64,000 nucleotides of DNA from a virus: positions 62,001-126,000 of IMG/VR virus record IMGVR_UViG_3300028883_000033; one strand, written 5' to 3'. A model generated the notes under the pieces. It saw nothing but the letters and a program-made list of their open reading frames with translations. It was not told where the DNA came from and made no database searches. This document shows positions 27,242 through 34,470 of the stretch, one piece after another; position 1 is the first letter of the stretch, and every line of letters starts with the position of its first letter. A program made the position numbers and the translations under genes.

Positions 27242-27907
27242 TCATTTGTAGAATATGTGATCGTCAATTTGAGCAACCATTTCGTAGTCATCGCTCCAGT
27301 ACGGTGTCACATAATCAGCATGATAGTGAGTAGCACCTTCCGTGAAGTCGATGAAATTGTCAAGGGTGGCCCCGGCAAGCATAGCCTCCGCAATCTTGTA
27401 AATTTCCTCATATGCAGCTTTGTTGGCGATTTTGTCTGATTTGCCGTCAAGAGTCCAGGAAAAGTGTGCTGTCATTTTTCCTGTTTTTTTGCTACGTGCT
27501 TGGAACCAAACAACCTCACATATGCTATCTTTGAAGTGTTTGCTCTTGACGCGGTTGATGGTCGTTAGTCCAATTCCAACCTTGCCCTGCATGGACTGAT
27601 TCCGGCCCTCGAAGTATATGTTGTCTGCGAGACATTTGACCTCATCTTTTAGACTATCATATTTCCAACGCGATGCCTCAATAGGCACAGGTTCCCCGAA
27701 TGAGCCAGGCATATATGGGTGGACTTTGGGGTTGTCTGGAATTGGAACGATAATCATCGTCGGAGGACCAGCTGGTGGTGCTGAAACAGCAACAGCAATG
27801 CCGAACACGAAACCAACGAACATGAAAGCCAAAGCTACTAGGCTAGCCAATGTCCATTTAAGAGGACGTGAAAGAATCTCGTACCTGATTACAGGGGTCT
27901 TCACCAT
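27242..27907 (-). CDS. SleB-type cell wall hydrolase with N-terminal anchor
   Basis: Residues about 15-40 form one hydrophobic helix (LASLVALAFMFVGFVFGIAV), followed by a Pro-rich stretch. The C-terminal domain from about 90 matches the Hydrolase_2 (SleB/CwlJ) family: CLADNIYFEGRNQSMQGK with the catalytic Glu, IGLTTINRV, and GATHYHADYVTPYW. These enzymes cut peptidoglycan glycan strands. The single N-terminal helix without a clear cleavage site suggests a signal-arrest-release endolysin exported by the host Sec system. The ribosome site is GGAG. It is the likely lysis enzyme of this phage. Confidence 0.85.
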   Translation of the reverse strand: MVKTPVIRYEILSRPLKWTLASLVALAFMFVGFVFGIAVAVSAPPAGPPTMIIVPIPDNPKVHPYMPGSFGEPVPIEASRWKYDSLKDEVKCLADNIYFEGRNQSMQGKVGIGLTTINRVKSKHFKDSICEVVWFQARSKKTGKMTAHFSWTLDGKSDKIANKAAYEEIYKIAEAMLAGATLDNFIDFTEGATHYHADYVTPYWSDDYEMVAQIDDHIFYK

Positions 27908-27967
27908 AGGGGGTCTCCGTCAATATCGGGCCCTATTATCCCACGACCCTAATTAAAGTTCAACTAC

Positions 27968-28588
27968 TTATAGGCCCTTAAACCACGAGTGGTAATCGCC
28001 AGGAAATTGCGAAGGATCATAAAGATACGGCAGTTTTGTTGCCATGTGGATACGTGCTTGGAACAGGTCGCCGGAAAGGACCGTCGTTGACGCATTAATA
28101 AAATGAGGTCCACTTGGATATACGATCAGAGTTCCACGTTGGGGGTTGAACCCAAAACCGTGCTGTGGAAATTCCAACTTCCCGCCATAACACTCATATT
28201 CGCTATCGAATGGTGGGTTGTCGTTATAGTCGCTAAGAAACAACACGCCAGTAATGTCACGATCTTTTGTTCGTACCCACTTCTTGCGAAGATAATCACT
28301 ATTCTCGCAAATTGGTTCGGCAGCGACACCAGCGGCAAAGTATTCGAATTGAATCGTTTCAGTTGCTCGGTACTCCGCCCCGTAATATTCCATCAGGTTA
28401 GGAATCAAAGGTTGCAGCCGATTGAAAACAGTCATTTCTGACTCTTCTCGATATCGGTACATTTTTACTGGATTACCATCCCGATCAAAGTCGGGTGAAT
28501 AAAAATCGAGGTCATCCACGATCTTCTCACACTGTTTGGGTGAGAGAAAGTTTTGAATGACATAAAAGGGGGATTTAGCTACTGCCAT
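27968..28588 (-). CDS. 2OG-Fe(II) oxygenase-like protein, HxD motif not seen
   Basis: This 206-residue protein has a C-terminal half (GVLFLSDYN, YGGKLEFPQHGFGFNPQRG, YPSGPHFINAST, ARIHM) with the double-stranded beta-helix pattern of prolyl-hydroxylase-like 2-oxoglutarate oxygenases common in T4-like phages. GPHF can supply the distal iron-binding His. The usual proximal His-x-Asp is not visible; the matching place reads TKDRDITG. It may have altered metal binding or have lost activity. Its start overlaps the stop of the 80-residue gene upstream (TAATG). Confidence 0.6.
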   Translation of the reverse strand: MAVAKSPFYVIQNFLSPKQCEKIVDDLDFYSPDFDRDGNPVKMYRYREESEMTVFNRLQPLIPNLMEYYGAEYRATETIQFEYFAAGVAAEPICENSDYLRKKWVRTKDRDITGVLFLSDYNDNPPFDSEYECYGGKLEFPQHGFGFNPQRGTLIVYPSGPHFINASTTVLSGDLFQARIHMATKLPYLYDPSQFPGDYHSWFKGL

Positions 28589-28830
28589 TAGTCTGTGAAT
28601 ATCTCTGGCAAACGACCATAACGATCAGAACGATAGTCATGGTCGTTTGCGTGGTTTTCTAAACTAAACCTAATGATAGACAGACGTCCGAGTTCGCGTG
28701 CGAGCTCGTCCGCTATTTCTTCTTGATTCTTTGTCTGTGCTTCTTTCAGTTGTCGTTTGACTAAGTCTTCACGGCATCTAACAGAGTAGATCAAATCCTC
28801 TACTTCTAGTGCGCTGTTTGGTGTGTACAT
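28588..28830 (-). CDS. Hypothetical helical protein (80 aa)
   Basis: This 80-residue protein has two predicted helices rich in Lys, Glu and Leu (REDLVKRQLKEAQTKNQEE, DELARELGRL) and an acidic, Tyr-containing tail. It starts one base after the retropepsin-like gene stop and overlaps the oxygenase-like gene start. No family is recognised, and nothing beyond operon membership indicates a role. Confidence 0.55.
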   Translation of the reverse strand: MYTPNSALEVEDLIYSVRCREDLVKRQLKEAQTKNQEEIADELARELGRLSIIRFSLENHANDHDYRSDRYGRLPEIFTD

Positions 28831-28831
28831 T

Positions 28832-29773
28832 TTAGTACGTCAATTCCTCAAATCTTTCTACTGCTTTCGTGCGAACGTGTCTGAACAGATCGCTTATGGT
28901 TATATTGGCGTTATCCAGAGCTTCATACAATTTTGCTACTTCCTCTGGATCAGGACCATTCCCCAAATCAATCTGCGGGGAGACGTCCTCAACGAGCGAC
29001 ATGATAATATCATCTGTAATTTCAGACAACTCTTCATCTGTTAGCCACTCTTCATCTTCTTTGATTCCGTCCTGTTTTGGGTTGACTAAGAAATTTGTTT
29101 TCTCGAGAACATTCTGACCTATCAGAACAGGATACTCCATCTCCGAACGATCATTAAGGTTAAACAATGCCTTGGTGACACGTTTTCCGTTTATTTCAAT
29201 GTCAAGCTCAATAACCGGACGATACTCGGTTCCACCATCAGCTGACGACACAGCTTGCTGATCGACTAAGCGTGCTTGAATAGCATTTGGAGAAGCGTTG
29301 CGGTTAAAAAATTGAACCACCTGGCCGACAATCTTCGGAGTTCCGTCAACATGCAAAGAGCTAATTTCCGCTCCAGTATCCACTTTGCCTTTCAGAGCAA
29401 TGACACCTGAAGGAAGCGCAATCTTGAGGAGAGCGACATCACCGATAGTTTCCACTTGTTCGTACATAACCTTCCCGCGCGCAACGGACGTGGTTCGGAC
29501 GTCGTATGGCATTAAAGTCAAACCATCGGAAGTACCCCACAACATCACAATCCACTGCTGAAGGTCTTGCTTCAATGCATCTTCTTTGTTTGTTGCTGCG
29601 GTTGTGTAAATTACATATGGATTCCTACCATCACGAACGGCTTCAGCAAAATCCCATGAAGATGATCTGATATAAGTGTAATGAATTCCACCGATCATGA
29701 AGTCTTTTGGGTACTTAAACTCCCCAGAAGCCCAAGCCGATCGTAGTTCTTGTAAGTCAGCATATTCATTCAT
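28832..29773 (-). CDS. Retropepsin-like protease domain protein (313 aa)
   Basis: The central domain (about 110-235) carries KGKVDTGAEISSLH with the catalytic Asp132 of an aspartic-protease half, then RPVIELDIEINGKR and EYPVLIGQNVL. This is the arrangement of the RimB/Zn_protease family (retropepsin-like, often mislabelled ATP-dependent zinc protease). The N-terminal 100 residues are a separate domain (GGIHYTYIRSSSWDFAEAVR), and the C-terminus is acidic and helical. Retropepsins work as dimers. The substrate here is unknown; trimming of host or capsid proteins is possible. The start overlaps the stop of the nuclease gene (ATGA). Confidence 0.75.
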   Translation of the reverse strand: MNEYADLQELRSAWASGEFKYPKDFMIGGIHYTYIRSSSWDFAEAVRDGRNPYVIYTTAATNKEDALKQDLQQWIVMLWGTSDGLTLMPYDVRTTSVARGKVMYEQVETIGDVALLKIALPSGVIALKGKVDTGAEISSLHVDGTPKIVGQVVQFFNRNASPNAIQARLVDQQAVSSADGGTEYRPVIELDIEINGKRVTKALFNLNDRSEMEYPVLIGQNVLEKTNFLVNPKQDGIKEDEEWLTDEELSEITDDIIMSLVEDVSPQIDLGNGPDPEEVAKLYEALDNANITISDLFRHVRTKAVERFEELTY

Positions 29774-30438
29774 TTTTGGTGTGCCTTTTCGTATTCTCTA
29801 ACGCGTTCCAGTAACGGTTTTACGTATTTATCAATCTTTTCTCTGAAAACCAGCGGAACCATACCTTTCTCAACAGTCATTAGAATAACAACATCTTCTA
29901 TTGGCTCACCAGTTAATTCGTGCCACATAATAGCGTAAGCAGTGGTTTGTAGGAAATAATCTTCGATCATGTCCTTATCTTTGTTGTTATTTGACGTTTT
30001 GAAATCAATGATTGCTAAAGTTCCGTCGTATTCACCGATACAGTCAACGCGACCAGCCACTCGCAGTTTATCACTCCAAAGAGCGATTTCTTGGGCGCGA
30101 ATGTTATCAATGTGATTCACTCGCATCTTTAGCTGGTTGAACCCACGAACGTGTTCCTGTGCGTATCCTTTTGTGAAATCATCCTCGTTATTGAGGTAGC
30201 GCTCGATCATCTCATGGATTGCAGTTCCACGATCTGCGCAGCGTTTCTGCTCTTTGGCGGCTTTATCTGGGCCCAGCATATTTTGCCACTCTTTAAGCCA
30301 CGGCTTTTCTTTATGGCCAAGGACGGTGGTAATTGAAGGGTATACAATACCTTCAGGAGTCGTATAGTGTCGGACGCCCGTGGGTGAAGTATTAGACTTT
30401 AAGTCAGGTAAGTTAGGTGCACCTTGGTGTATAAACAT
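29770..30438 (-). CDS. PD-(D/E)XK exonuclease, RecB/Cas4-like
   Basis: This protein of about 222 residues starts at the ATG at 30438. An in-frame TTG further up lies inside the promoter. Motifs of the RecB-type nuclease fold are clear: ADRGTAIHEMIERYL holds the first His, GRVDCIGEYDGTLAIIDFKT holds Asp, Asp and the catalytic Lys, and YFLQTTAYA is the Q-Y box. No helicase domain or iron-sulphur cysteines are seen. It could degrade host DNA or process ends for recombination-dependent replication. A TATAAATA late promoter stands nine bases before the ATG, leaving almost no leader. Confidence 0.8.
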   Translation of the reverse strand: MFIHQGAPNLPDLKSNTSPTGVRHYTTPEGIVYPSITTVLGHKEKPWLKEWQNMLGPDKAAKEQKRCADRGTAIHEMIERYLNNEDDFTKGYAQEHVRGFNQLKMRVNHIDNIRAQEIALWSDKLRVAGRVDCIGEYDGTLAIIDFKTSNNNKDKDMIEDYFLQTTAYAIMWHELTGEPIEDVVILMTVEKGMVPLVFREKIDKYVKPLLERVREYEKAHQK

Positions 30439-30446
30439 AGCAGAAG

Positions 30447-30454
30447 TATTTATA
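30447..30454 (-). promoter_or_regulatory. Perfect T4-type late promoter TATAAATA
   Basis: An exact TATAAATA on the minus strand, only nine bases before the nuclease ATG. With T4 spacing the transcript would begin about three bases before the start codon, so a nearly leaderless message is predicted. Confidence 0.5.
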
Positions 30455-30480
30455 CACAAAAATTACACAAAATTCAACGG

Positions 30481-30744
30481 TTAGTCGAATTTTCCGCCTT
30501 CGTATTCATACCCCATTACAAGGTCACTAAGGTGTTGATATACTATGGATTTTGCGTGCTCTTTGCCGGCAATTTGAGATAGGCGGTCTATAGTTGCTGC
30601 CACCACATGATCAATATCATTGAATTGGCGTTCTTTCGCCTGCTGAATTTGCTTATTAGTGTCGGAAATCTGCTGTTCGTGCTTCTTATGACGAAACGCG
30701 CCGATATCTGTAACGTCAGCTTCGGTGATATCTCTGAATCTCAT
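30481..30744 (-). CDS. Candidate internal head protein (87 aa)
   Basis: This 87-residue helical protein starts on the overlapping TAATG of the upstream gene. Its N-terminus MRFRDITEADVTD contains ITE|A, which fits the (I/L)-x-E cleavage rule of the T4 prohead protease gp21. The remainder is a Gln/Lys-rich helix (DTNKQIQQAKERQFND) and a second helix. It is the third of three consecutive genes with such beginnings, after an acidic repeat protein that could be a scaffold. Packaging in the head is inference. Confidence 0.5.
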   Translation of the reverse strand: MRFRDITEADVTDIGAFRHKKHEQQISDTNKQIQQAKERQFNDIDHVVAATIDRLSQIAGKEHAKSIVYQHLSDLVMGYEYEGGKFD

Positions 30745-31073
30745 TACGCTTTTCCGGACAGGCGTTTGTTCATCTTTGCTACTAACCGTGAGATGGACTT
30801 ACGCTTCGTGATACCAGCTTTGCGTTTGATCGTACCTTTCTTTGACCGCATGACTTTACGGCCGCGACGCACGTTCTTAGGATCTTTACGAGTAGCGCAC
30901 TTTCCAGGTTCGGAAACGAGTTTGCCAGCCTTTGGGCCACCTACGCAACGGTACCGCTTTTTAATTTCATTACCAACGCGCTTGAACTGACGTTTTGCTG
31001 CTTCGTTGAGAATGTTGCCATCCTCATCTAACCAAACTTCTTCGCATTCATTAATTACTTCAAACAGTTTCAT
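30744..31073 (-). CDS. Basic candidate internal head protein (109 aa)
   Basis: The N-terminus MKLFEVINECEE resembles a T4 capsid-targeting peptide, and LNE|A at about residue 23 is a second good prohead-protease site. Everything after it is strongly basic (KRQFKRVGNEIKKRYRC, KNVRRGRKVMRSKKGTIKRK) with two cysteines. After cleavage the product would be a DNA-compacting or injected protein. The gene overlaps its upstream neighbour by 14 bases and its downstream neighbour by one. Nothing rules out a cytoplasmic DNA-binding role. Confidence 0.55.
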   Translation of the reverse strand: MKLFEVINECEEVWLDEDGNILNEAAKRQFKRVGNEIKKRYRCVGGPKAGKLVSEPGKCATRKDPKNVRRGRKVMRSKKGTIKRKAGITKRKSISRLVAKMNKRLSGKA

Positions 31074-31326
31074 CTTGCTGATCTCCAGCCATCAGTTCCT
31101 TGATGCGGCGTTGGATGTCTGCTTTCGCGCGTGGGTCGGCTGTGTTTTGAAGTCGCTTACGCAAAGCCATCATTTGCTTACGTTTTGCCATTTCAGGATT
31201 GTTGCGCTTCAGTTGAGCCAGACGACGCATTTCCATTGACTGTTTCTCCATTTCTTCTGGAGGCATATCTTCTGGATCGTTCTGATCGGGAGCGCCTTCA
31301 ATCAAATATTGTTTGAACGTTAACAT
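31060..31326 (-). CDS. Candidate internal head protein, CTS-like N-terminus (88 aa)
   Basis: MLTFKQYLIE|GAPDQ aligns position by position with the T4 internal-protein leader MKTYQEFIAE|A, which targets proteins into the prohead and is cut after x-x-Glu. The rest is a very charged, Met-rich helix (PPEEMEKQSMEMRRLAQLKR, MAKRKQMMALRKRL). It starts on the base shared with the stop of the acidic repeat protein. It is the clearest of three adjacent genes with such leaders. The function after packaging is unknown. Confidence 0.55.
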   Translation of the reverse strand: MLTFKQYLIEGAPDQNDPEDMPPEEMEKQSMEMRRLAQLKRNNPEMAKRKQMMALRKRLQNTADPRAKADIQRRIKELMAGDQQDETV

Positions 31327-32459
31327 TATCGAATACTTCCTTGTAGTCTGCGGATTAACTCATCGGCCAATGATTGGACGGAAATTGGCTGTGTCTGCTG
31401 AGCCTGATTAGCTTCGCGTTCCTGTCGAACAGTTTCCTCTTCTTCAGCCATTTTGACCTCAGCTGATTGAGCCTGGTCATGCTTCCACTTGGCAAGTTGT
31501 GCTAAGCGTTTGGCTTCCTCTTCTTCAGCCTTCTTTTGCTCGTTATATGCTTCCATATCGAGCACTTGTTCTTCTTGTTTGACTTTATTAGCAGCGGCGT
31601 TTGCGTTTGCTTCAGCGGCGCGTGCTTCAGCTTCCTTAGCGCGTGCTTCGGATTCTGCCTTGCGTGCTTCTGCATCTGCTTTTAGCATGTCGATAACTTG
31701 TTGCAGAGCAGACTCAGTTCCGCCTTCGGGTTCCATTTCCATATCACCCTCGCCTTCCATGTCACCACCTTCGAGATCACCAAGGTCTTCCATGTCACCG
31801 CCTTCCATGTCGCCTTCGGCTCCACCTTCATCGCCACCAACAGCATCCATGAAGCTATCGCCGCCTTCCATGTCGCCTTCGGCTCCACCTTCAAGCTCTT
31901 GCTCTTCTTCTTCGTCGCCTTCGATTTGTGGCCATTCGACATCAACAATGTCAAACTTATCTTTCAACTGGAAGAGAACTTCAGCGATCTCAACTCCTTC
32001 AAGAGCACCATCCTCATCCTCATCAGCGTCTTCGCCAGCTAGCATGGATGCTAGAGTGCTTTCGAATTCATCCGCTTGTTCGGCACGAACGTAAACTTTT
32101 ACGAGGTTGCCGTCTTCGTCTTCCATACCAAAAGGAACAGTGTCGTCTTCTGCTTTTACGCGGCTTTCGGCATCTTTGAGTTTGGAGATGACGTCAGCTG
32201 GATCAAAAGTCGTTTCTTCGCGCTGGCCTTTACCCATTTCCATCATTTCGCCGATCACGCGCCAGCTCCAAGCGTTCTTGTGCTTTGGCAGAGTAACTTC
32301 GGCTGGGTCGAGGCGGTACGCCTCTTTGACTTTCTTCCTTTTCTTATTGCGCTGAACGACACCACCGCCAAAAAGCGAGCCGTGAGTGGCTGCAACCGCA
32401 CCTGCGCTTGTAGCACCAGCAGCGGCCATTTCTTTTAATAGATCCTGAAGTAAAGACAT
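31326..32459 (-). CDS. Acidic repeat protein, possible scaffold or core protein (377 aa)
   Basis: The N-terminus has LLQDLLKE and a Gly/Ala stretch (AGATSAGAVAATHGSLFGGG) followed by a basic patch. The centre (about 155-240) is extremely acidic with tandem GGAEGDMEGGD and related units encoded by a 33-base direct repeat. The C-terminal third is a long Ala/Glu/Lys coiled coil (KADAEARKAESEARAKEAEA). Composition and a late promoter 33 bases upstream fit a prohead core or other bulk virion-assembly protein. I do not recognise a named family. Confidence 0.55.
   Translation of the reverse strand: MSLLQDLLKEMAAAGATSAGAVAATHGSLFGGGVVQRNKKRKKVKEAYRLDPAEVTLPKHKNAWSWRVIGEMMEMGKGQREETTFDPADVISKLKDAESRVKAEDDTVPFGMEDEDGNLVKVYVRAEQADEFESTLASMLAGEDADEDEDGALEGVEIAEVLFQLKDKFDIVDVEWPQIEGDEEEEQELEGGAEGDMEGGDSFMDAVGGDEGGAEGDMEGGDMEDLGDLEGGDMEGEGDMEMEPEGGTESALQQVIDMLKADAEARKAESEARAKEAEARAAEANANAAANKVKQEEQVLDMEAYNEQKKAEEEEAKRLAQLAKWKHDQAQSAEVKMAEEEETVRQEREANQAQQTQPISVQSLADELIRRLQGSIR
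31798..31893 (-). repeat. 33-base direct repeat inside the acidic gene
   Basis: Positions 31798-31830 and 31861-31893 are identical over 33 bases and encode the same acidic glycine unit of the acidic repeat protein. Such exact copies permit slippage and length change of the acidic segment. Confidence 0.7.
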
Positions 32460-32491
32460 AGCATTTTCCCTTTGTATTAACGCTTTAGCGT

Positions 32492-32499
32492 TATTTATT
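32492..32499 (-). promoter_or_regulatory. T4-type late promoter AATAAATA
   Basis: Minus-strand AATAAATA, 33 bases before the acidic repeat protein and overlapping the end of the upstream RNA-ligase-like gene. An AAAGGGAAA ribosome site lies between the promoter and the ATG. Confidence 0.6.
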
Positions 32500-33730
32500 A
32501 GTCTGGGAAGGCTAACTGCATTTGTTTTCCGTATATGGCCCGTGCTAACTCATTCCAATTGGTGGATTGTGCAATATTTTGTCGTATCACATTCAATTCA
32601 CGGAGGATTTCGGCAAATACTACCAAAGTTCTCTTGTAAATCTCTTCCGTGTATCTAATGACCTTTCCTGATGTTAATACGAGTTCATATGTTGTCCACT
32701 GTCGTTTAAAAGCACCTCGGGCTGTATCTAACCGACCCAACGCACTATTGACGGCATGATCAAACACAGCCTTTGCAGCATCAAGGTCATATAAATTCCA
32801 GTCCGCGAGAAATTGTTCGACCGTTTCGTACTTTTTAAGTGTACGAGTAATCGTCATATATTTCCCAAGGCCCGTAATGCCAATCAGCTCTGCAATCTCT
32901 GATAGCATGTTATCGTATATTGATGTTTTTTGATACCCAACAGTGGCCGCAAACGTGTCATACAGATGTTTGTTGTTTGCTGGATTGAATCGAGGACCAG
33001 CCGACTTGAGCTCATTGCGGATAGCAAAATTGAACTGATTGATTAACGTAAATGTATGTTTATCAACCAGCTTTACAGTTACTCCCGTCTTTGGGTCTTG
33101 TATTACAATTCCTTCTACTCCAAAATCTTCGTGCGGCTCTACATTCGCGGCGTCGCGGAAGACAGGTTTGATGTTACGGAGAATTTGATCCACGAGCATG
33201 GTTTTTAGTTCGTCCTTGGAAGTACTATCGCTGATGTATACGTTATCCACCATGATTGAAGGAACATCATGAAACGTCCATGAAGAGGTCACGCGTTCAC
33301 TGTATGTCTCAATCCCATCATCTGAGAATATCATATTCGTACTAACTTCCACGGGTCCTTTGGGAAGGGGCTTTGGATATTTGTTGATGAACACTATACG
33401 ATTTGAACCATACACCACAGCATTTGGCTGACGTCCATATAGGATTTCAATCTCATACTGCGTTCCGGGGATGGGCTGTCGACTCAACTTGGCTGATAAT
33501 GCAACATGCGCTGCTTTGAACGTATTGTTGACGGGAATGTCTTCATAGTCGGCATGCGTGTAATATAGCTCGGCCCGACCCTTGTTCATGCGTGTTGTAT
33601 AAAATCTACCACTGTCATCAAAACCAAAGACTAGATTCGAACCGTCAATCTTTTCAGTAACCCTCATGTTGCGGAGGTTCTTCACCATATGCATCATCTG
33701 ATCTTTGGGTAATTCTTCGATATGCTTCAT
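32498..33730 (-). CDS. RNA ligase-like nucleotidyltransferase (410 aa)
   Basis: The covalent nucleotidyltransferase motifs are present in order: motif I TEKIDGSNL (Lys-x-Asp-Gly, site of AMP attachment) near residue 27, a motif III-like YEIEILYG near 97, motif IV GVEGIVIQD near 205 and motif V VKLVDK near 218. The C-terminal half is helical and does not look like the OB fold of DNA ligases. This suggests an ATP-dependent RNA ligase, perhaps for tRNA or RNA repair against host anticodon nucleases. It is a single gene between two hairpin or promoter elements, next to virion-assembly genes. The substrate is unknown. Confidence 0.7.
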   Translation of the reverse strand: MKHIEELPKDQMMHMVKNLRNMRVTEKIDGSNLVFGFDDSGRFYTTRMNKGRAELYYTHADYEDIPVNNTFKAAHVALSAKLSRQPIPGTQYEIEILYGRQPNAVVYGSNRIVFINKYPKPLPKGPVEVSTNMIFSDDGIETYSERVTSSWTFHDVPSIMVDNVYISDSTSKDELKTMLVDQILRNIKPVFRDAANVEPHEDFGVEGIVIQDPKTGVTVKLVDKHTFTLINQFNFAIRNELKSAGPRFNPANNKHLYDTFAATVGYQKTSIYDNMLSEIAELIGITGLGKYMTITRTLKKYETVEQFLADWNLYDLDAAKAVFDHAVNSALGRLDTARGAFKRQWTTYELVLTSGKVIRYTEEIYKRTLVVFAEILRELNVIRQNIAQSTNWNELARAIYGKQMQLAFPD

Positions 33731-33746
33731 TTATTATTGTCCTTAA

Positions 33747-33776
33747 ACGAAAAAGCCCGGCAGGCGCCGGGCTTTA
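33747..33776 (-). terminator. Minus-strand terminator after the 105-residue gene
   Basis: On the minus strand, AAAGCCCGGC GCCT GCCGGGCTTTTT forms a ten-pair hairpin followed by T residues. It separates the helicase-side operon from the RNA-ligase-like gene. Confidence 0.8.
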
Positions 33777-33800
33777 TTCTACGTTGGTTCAATGAAACAG

Positions 33801-34118
33801 TCAATCAAGAATTTCAGTGTTGTCTTTCTTGAACGTCCGCCACTTTGCGGAAACAGTCTTGCCGGTAGAATGTTCTACCCACGTTTCGAAATCGAACAGT
33901 GCAGCAACAGCAGTCTGGTAGTATGACTGATAGTCAGCCCAAAGCTGCTGAAACTCATCTCGCTCTTCTTCCGTTAGGGTTGTAACATCAATTGCCTTGA
34001 TGTTGTCCTGTGGGATGAAGGTCGGAATAATGTACCGTTCGGTGACTTCACCTTGTTCACCACCTCCTAGGCTGGTGGCTCTTTTATACTTGATATGCGT
34101 TATTTCGTTCTGTTTCAT
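33801..34118 (-). CDS. Hypothetical protein (105 aa)
   Basis: This 105-residue protein begins with a beta segment (ITHIKYKRA, TERYIIPTFIPQDNIKAIDV), followed by a helical region with LTEEERDEFQQLWADYQSYY and a final WRTFKKDN. The first part resembles the short strand-turn pattern of WYL-like domains sometimes annotated in large phages, which is a weak resemblance. It is the last gene before a terminator. I do not know its function. Confidence 0.5.
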   Translation of the reverse strand: MKQNEITHIKYKRATSLGGGEQGEVTERYIIPTFIPQDNIKAIDVTTLTEEERDEFQQLWADYQSYYQTAVAALFDFETWVEHSTGKTVSAKWRTFKKDNTEILD

Positions 34119-34126
34119 CTCAAGGA

Positions 34127-34417
34127 TTACTCACCGTCTGGCGAGGCCTCGGTTGTAGCTTCTACTGCTTCCTCGGCTGCTGCTTCAGCATCCCCTGCTT
34201 CAGCTTCTTCCTTCTCCTTGCGGACCTGAAGAATGATCTGACGGGAGAGATCGTTCTTTGCTGCACTGATCTGCATCAGGCGGCCGCGGGCATCAGCTTC
34301 ATCCTGCGCCCACTCATTAAAGATCTCGACCATTGCCTTAACTTCATTAGACATACCGTCGACTGCGTAAGGGGTTCCGTCGATGTTAAGAACCTTGATA
34401 TCTTCTACTTTTGGCAT
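34127..34417 (-). CDS. DUF6447-like small protein (96 aa)
   Basis: VLNIDGTPYAVDGMSNEVK at the N-terminus matches the DUF6447 pattern of small phage and bacterial proteins, a short strand pair followed by a helix. The remainder is a helix with RLMQISAAKNDLSRQI and a very acidic, alanine-rich tail. The ribosome site is GGAG before the ATG. It lies between the helicase and the 105-residue gene. The function is unknown. Confidence 0.55.
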   Translation of the reverse strand: MPKVEDIKVLNIDGTPYAVDGMSNEVKAMVEIFNEWAQDEADARGRLMQISAAKNDLSRQIILQVRKEKEEAEAGDAEAAAEEAVEATTEASPDGE

Positions 34418-34470
34418 TTTAGTTTCTCCTATTGCTAGCTATAGTTGTAGTTATAAAACTCAGACCTGCG

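Noticed and set aside
31798-31893. Possible CRISPR-like repeat
   Set aside because: Only two copies of the 33-base unit, in frame inside a coding region; the repeat encodes an acidic protein unit.
31489-32094. 201-residue Ser/Ala-rich plus-strand frame
   Set aside because: Mirror of the acidic repeat gene; low-complexity shadow.
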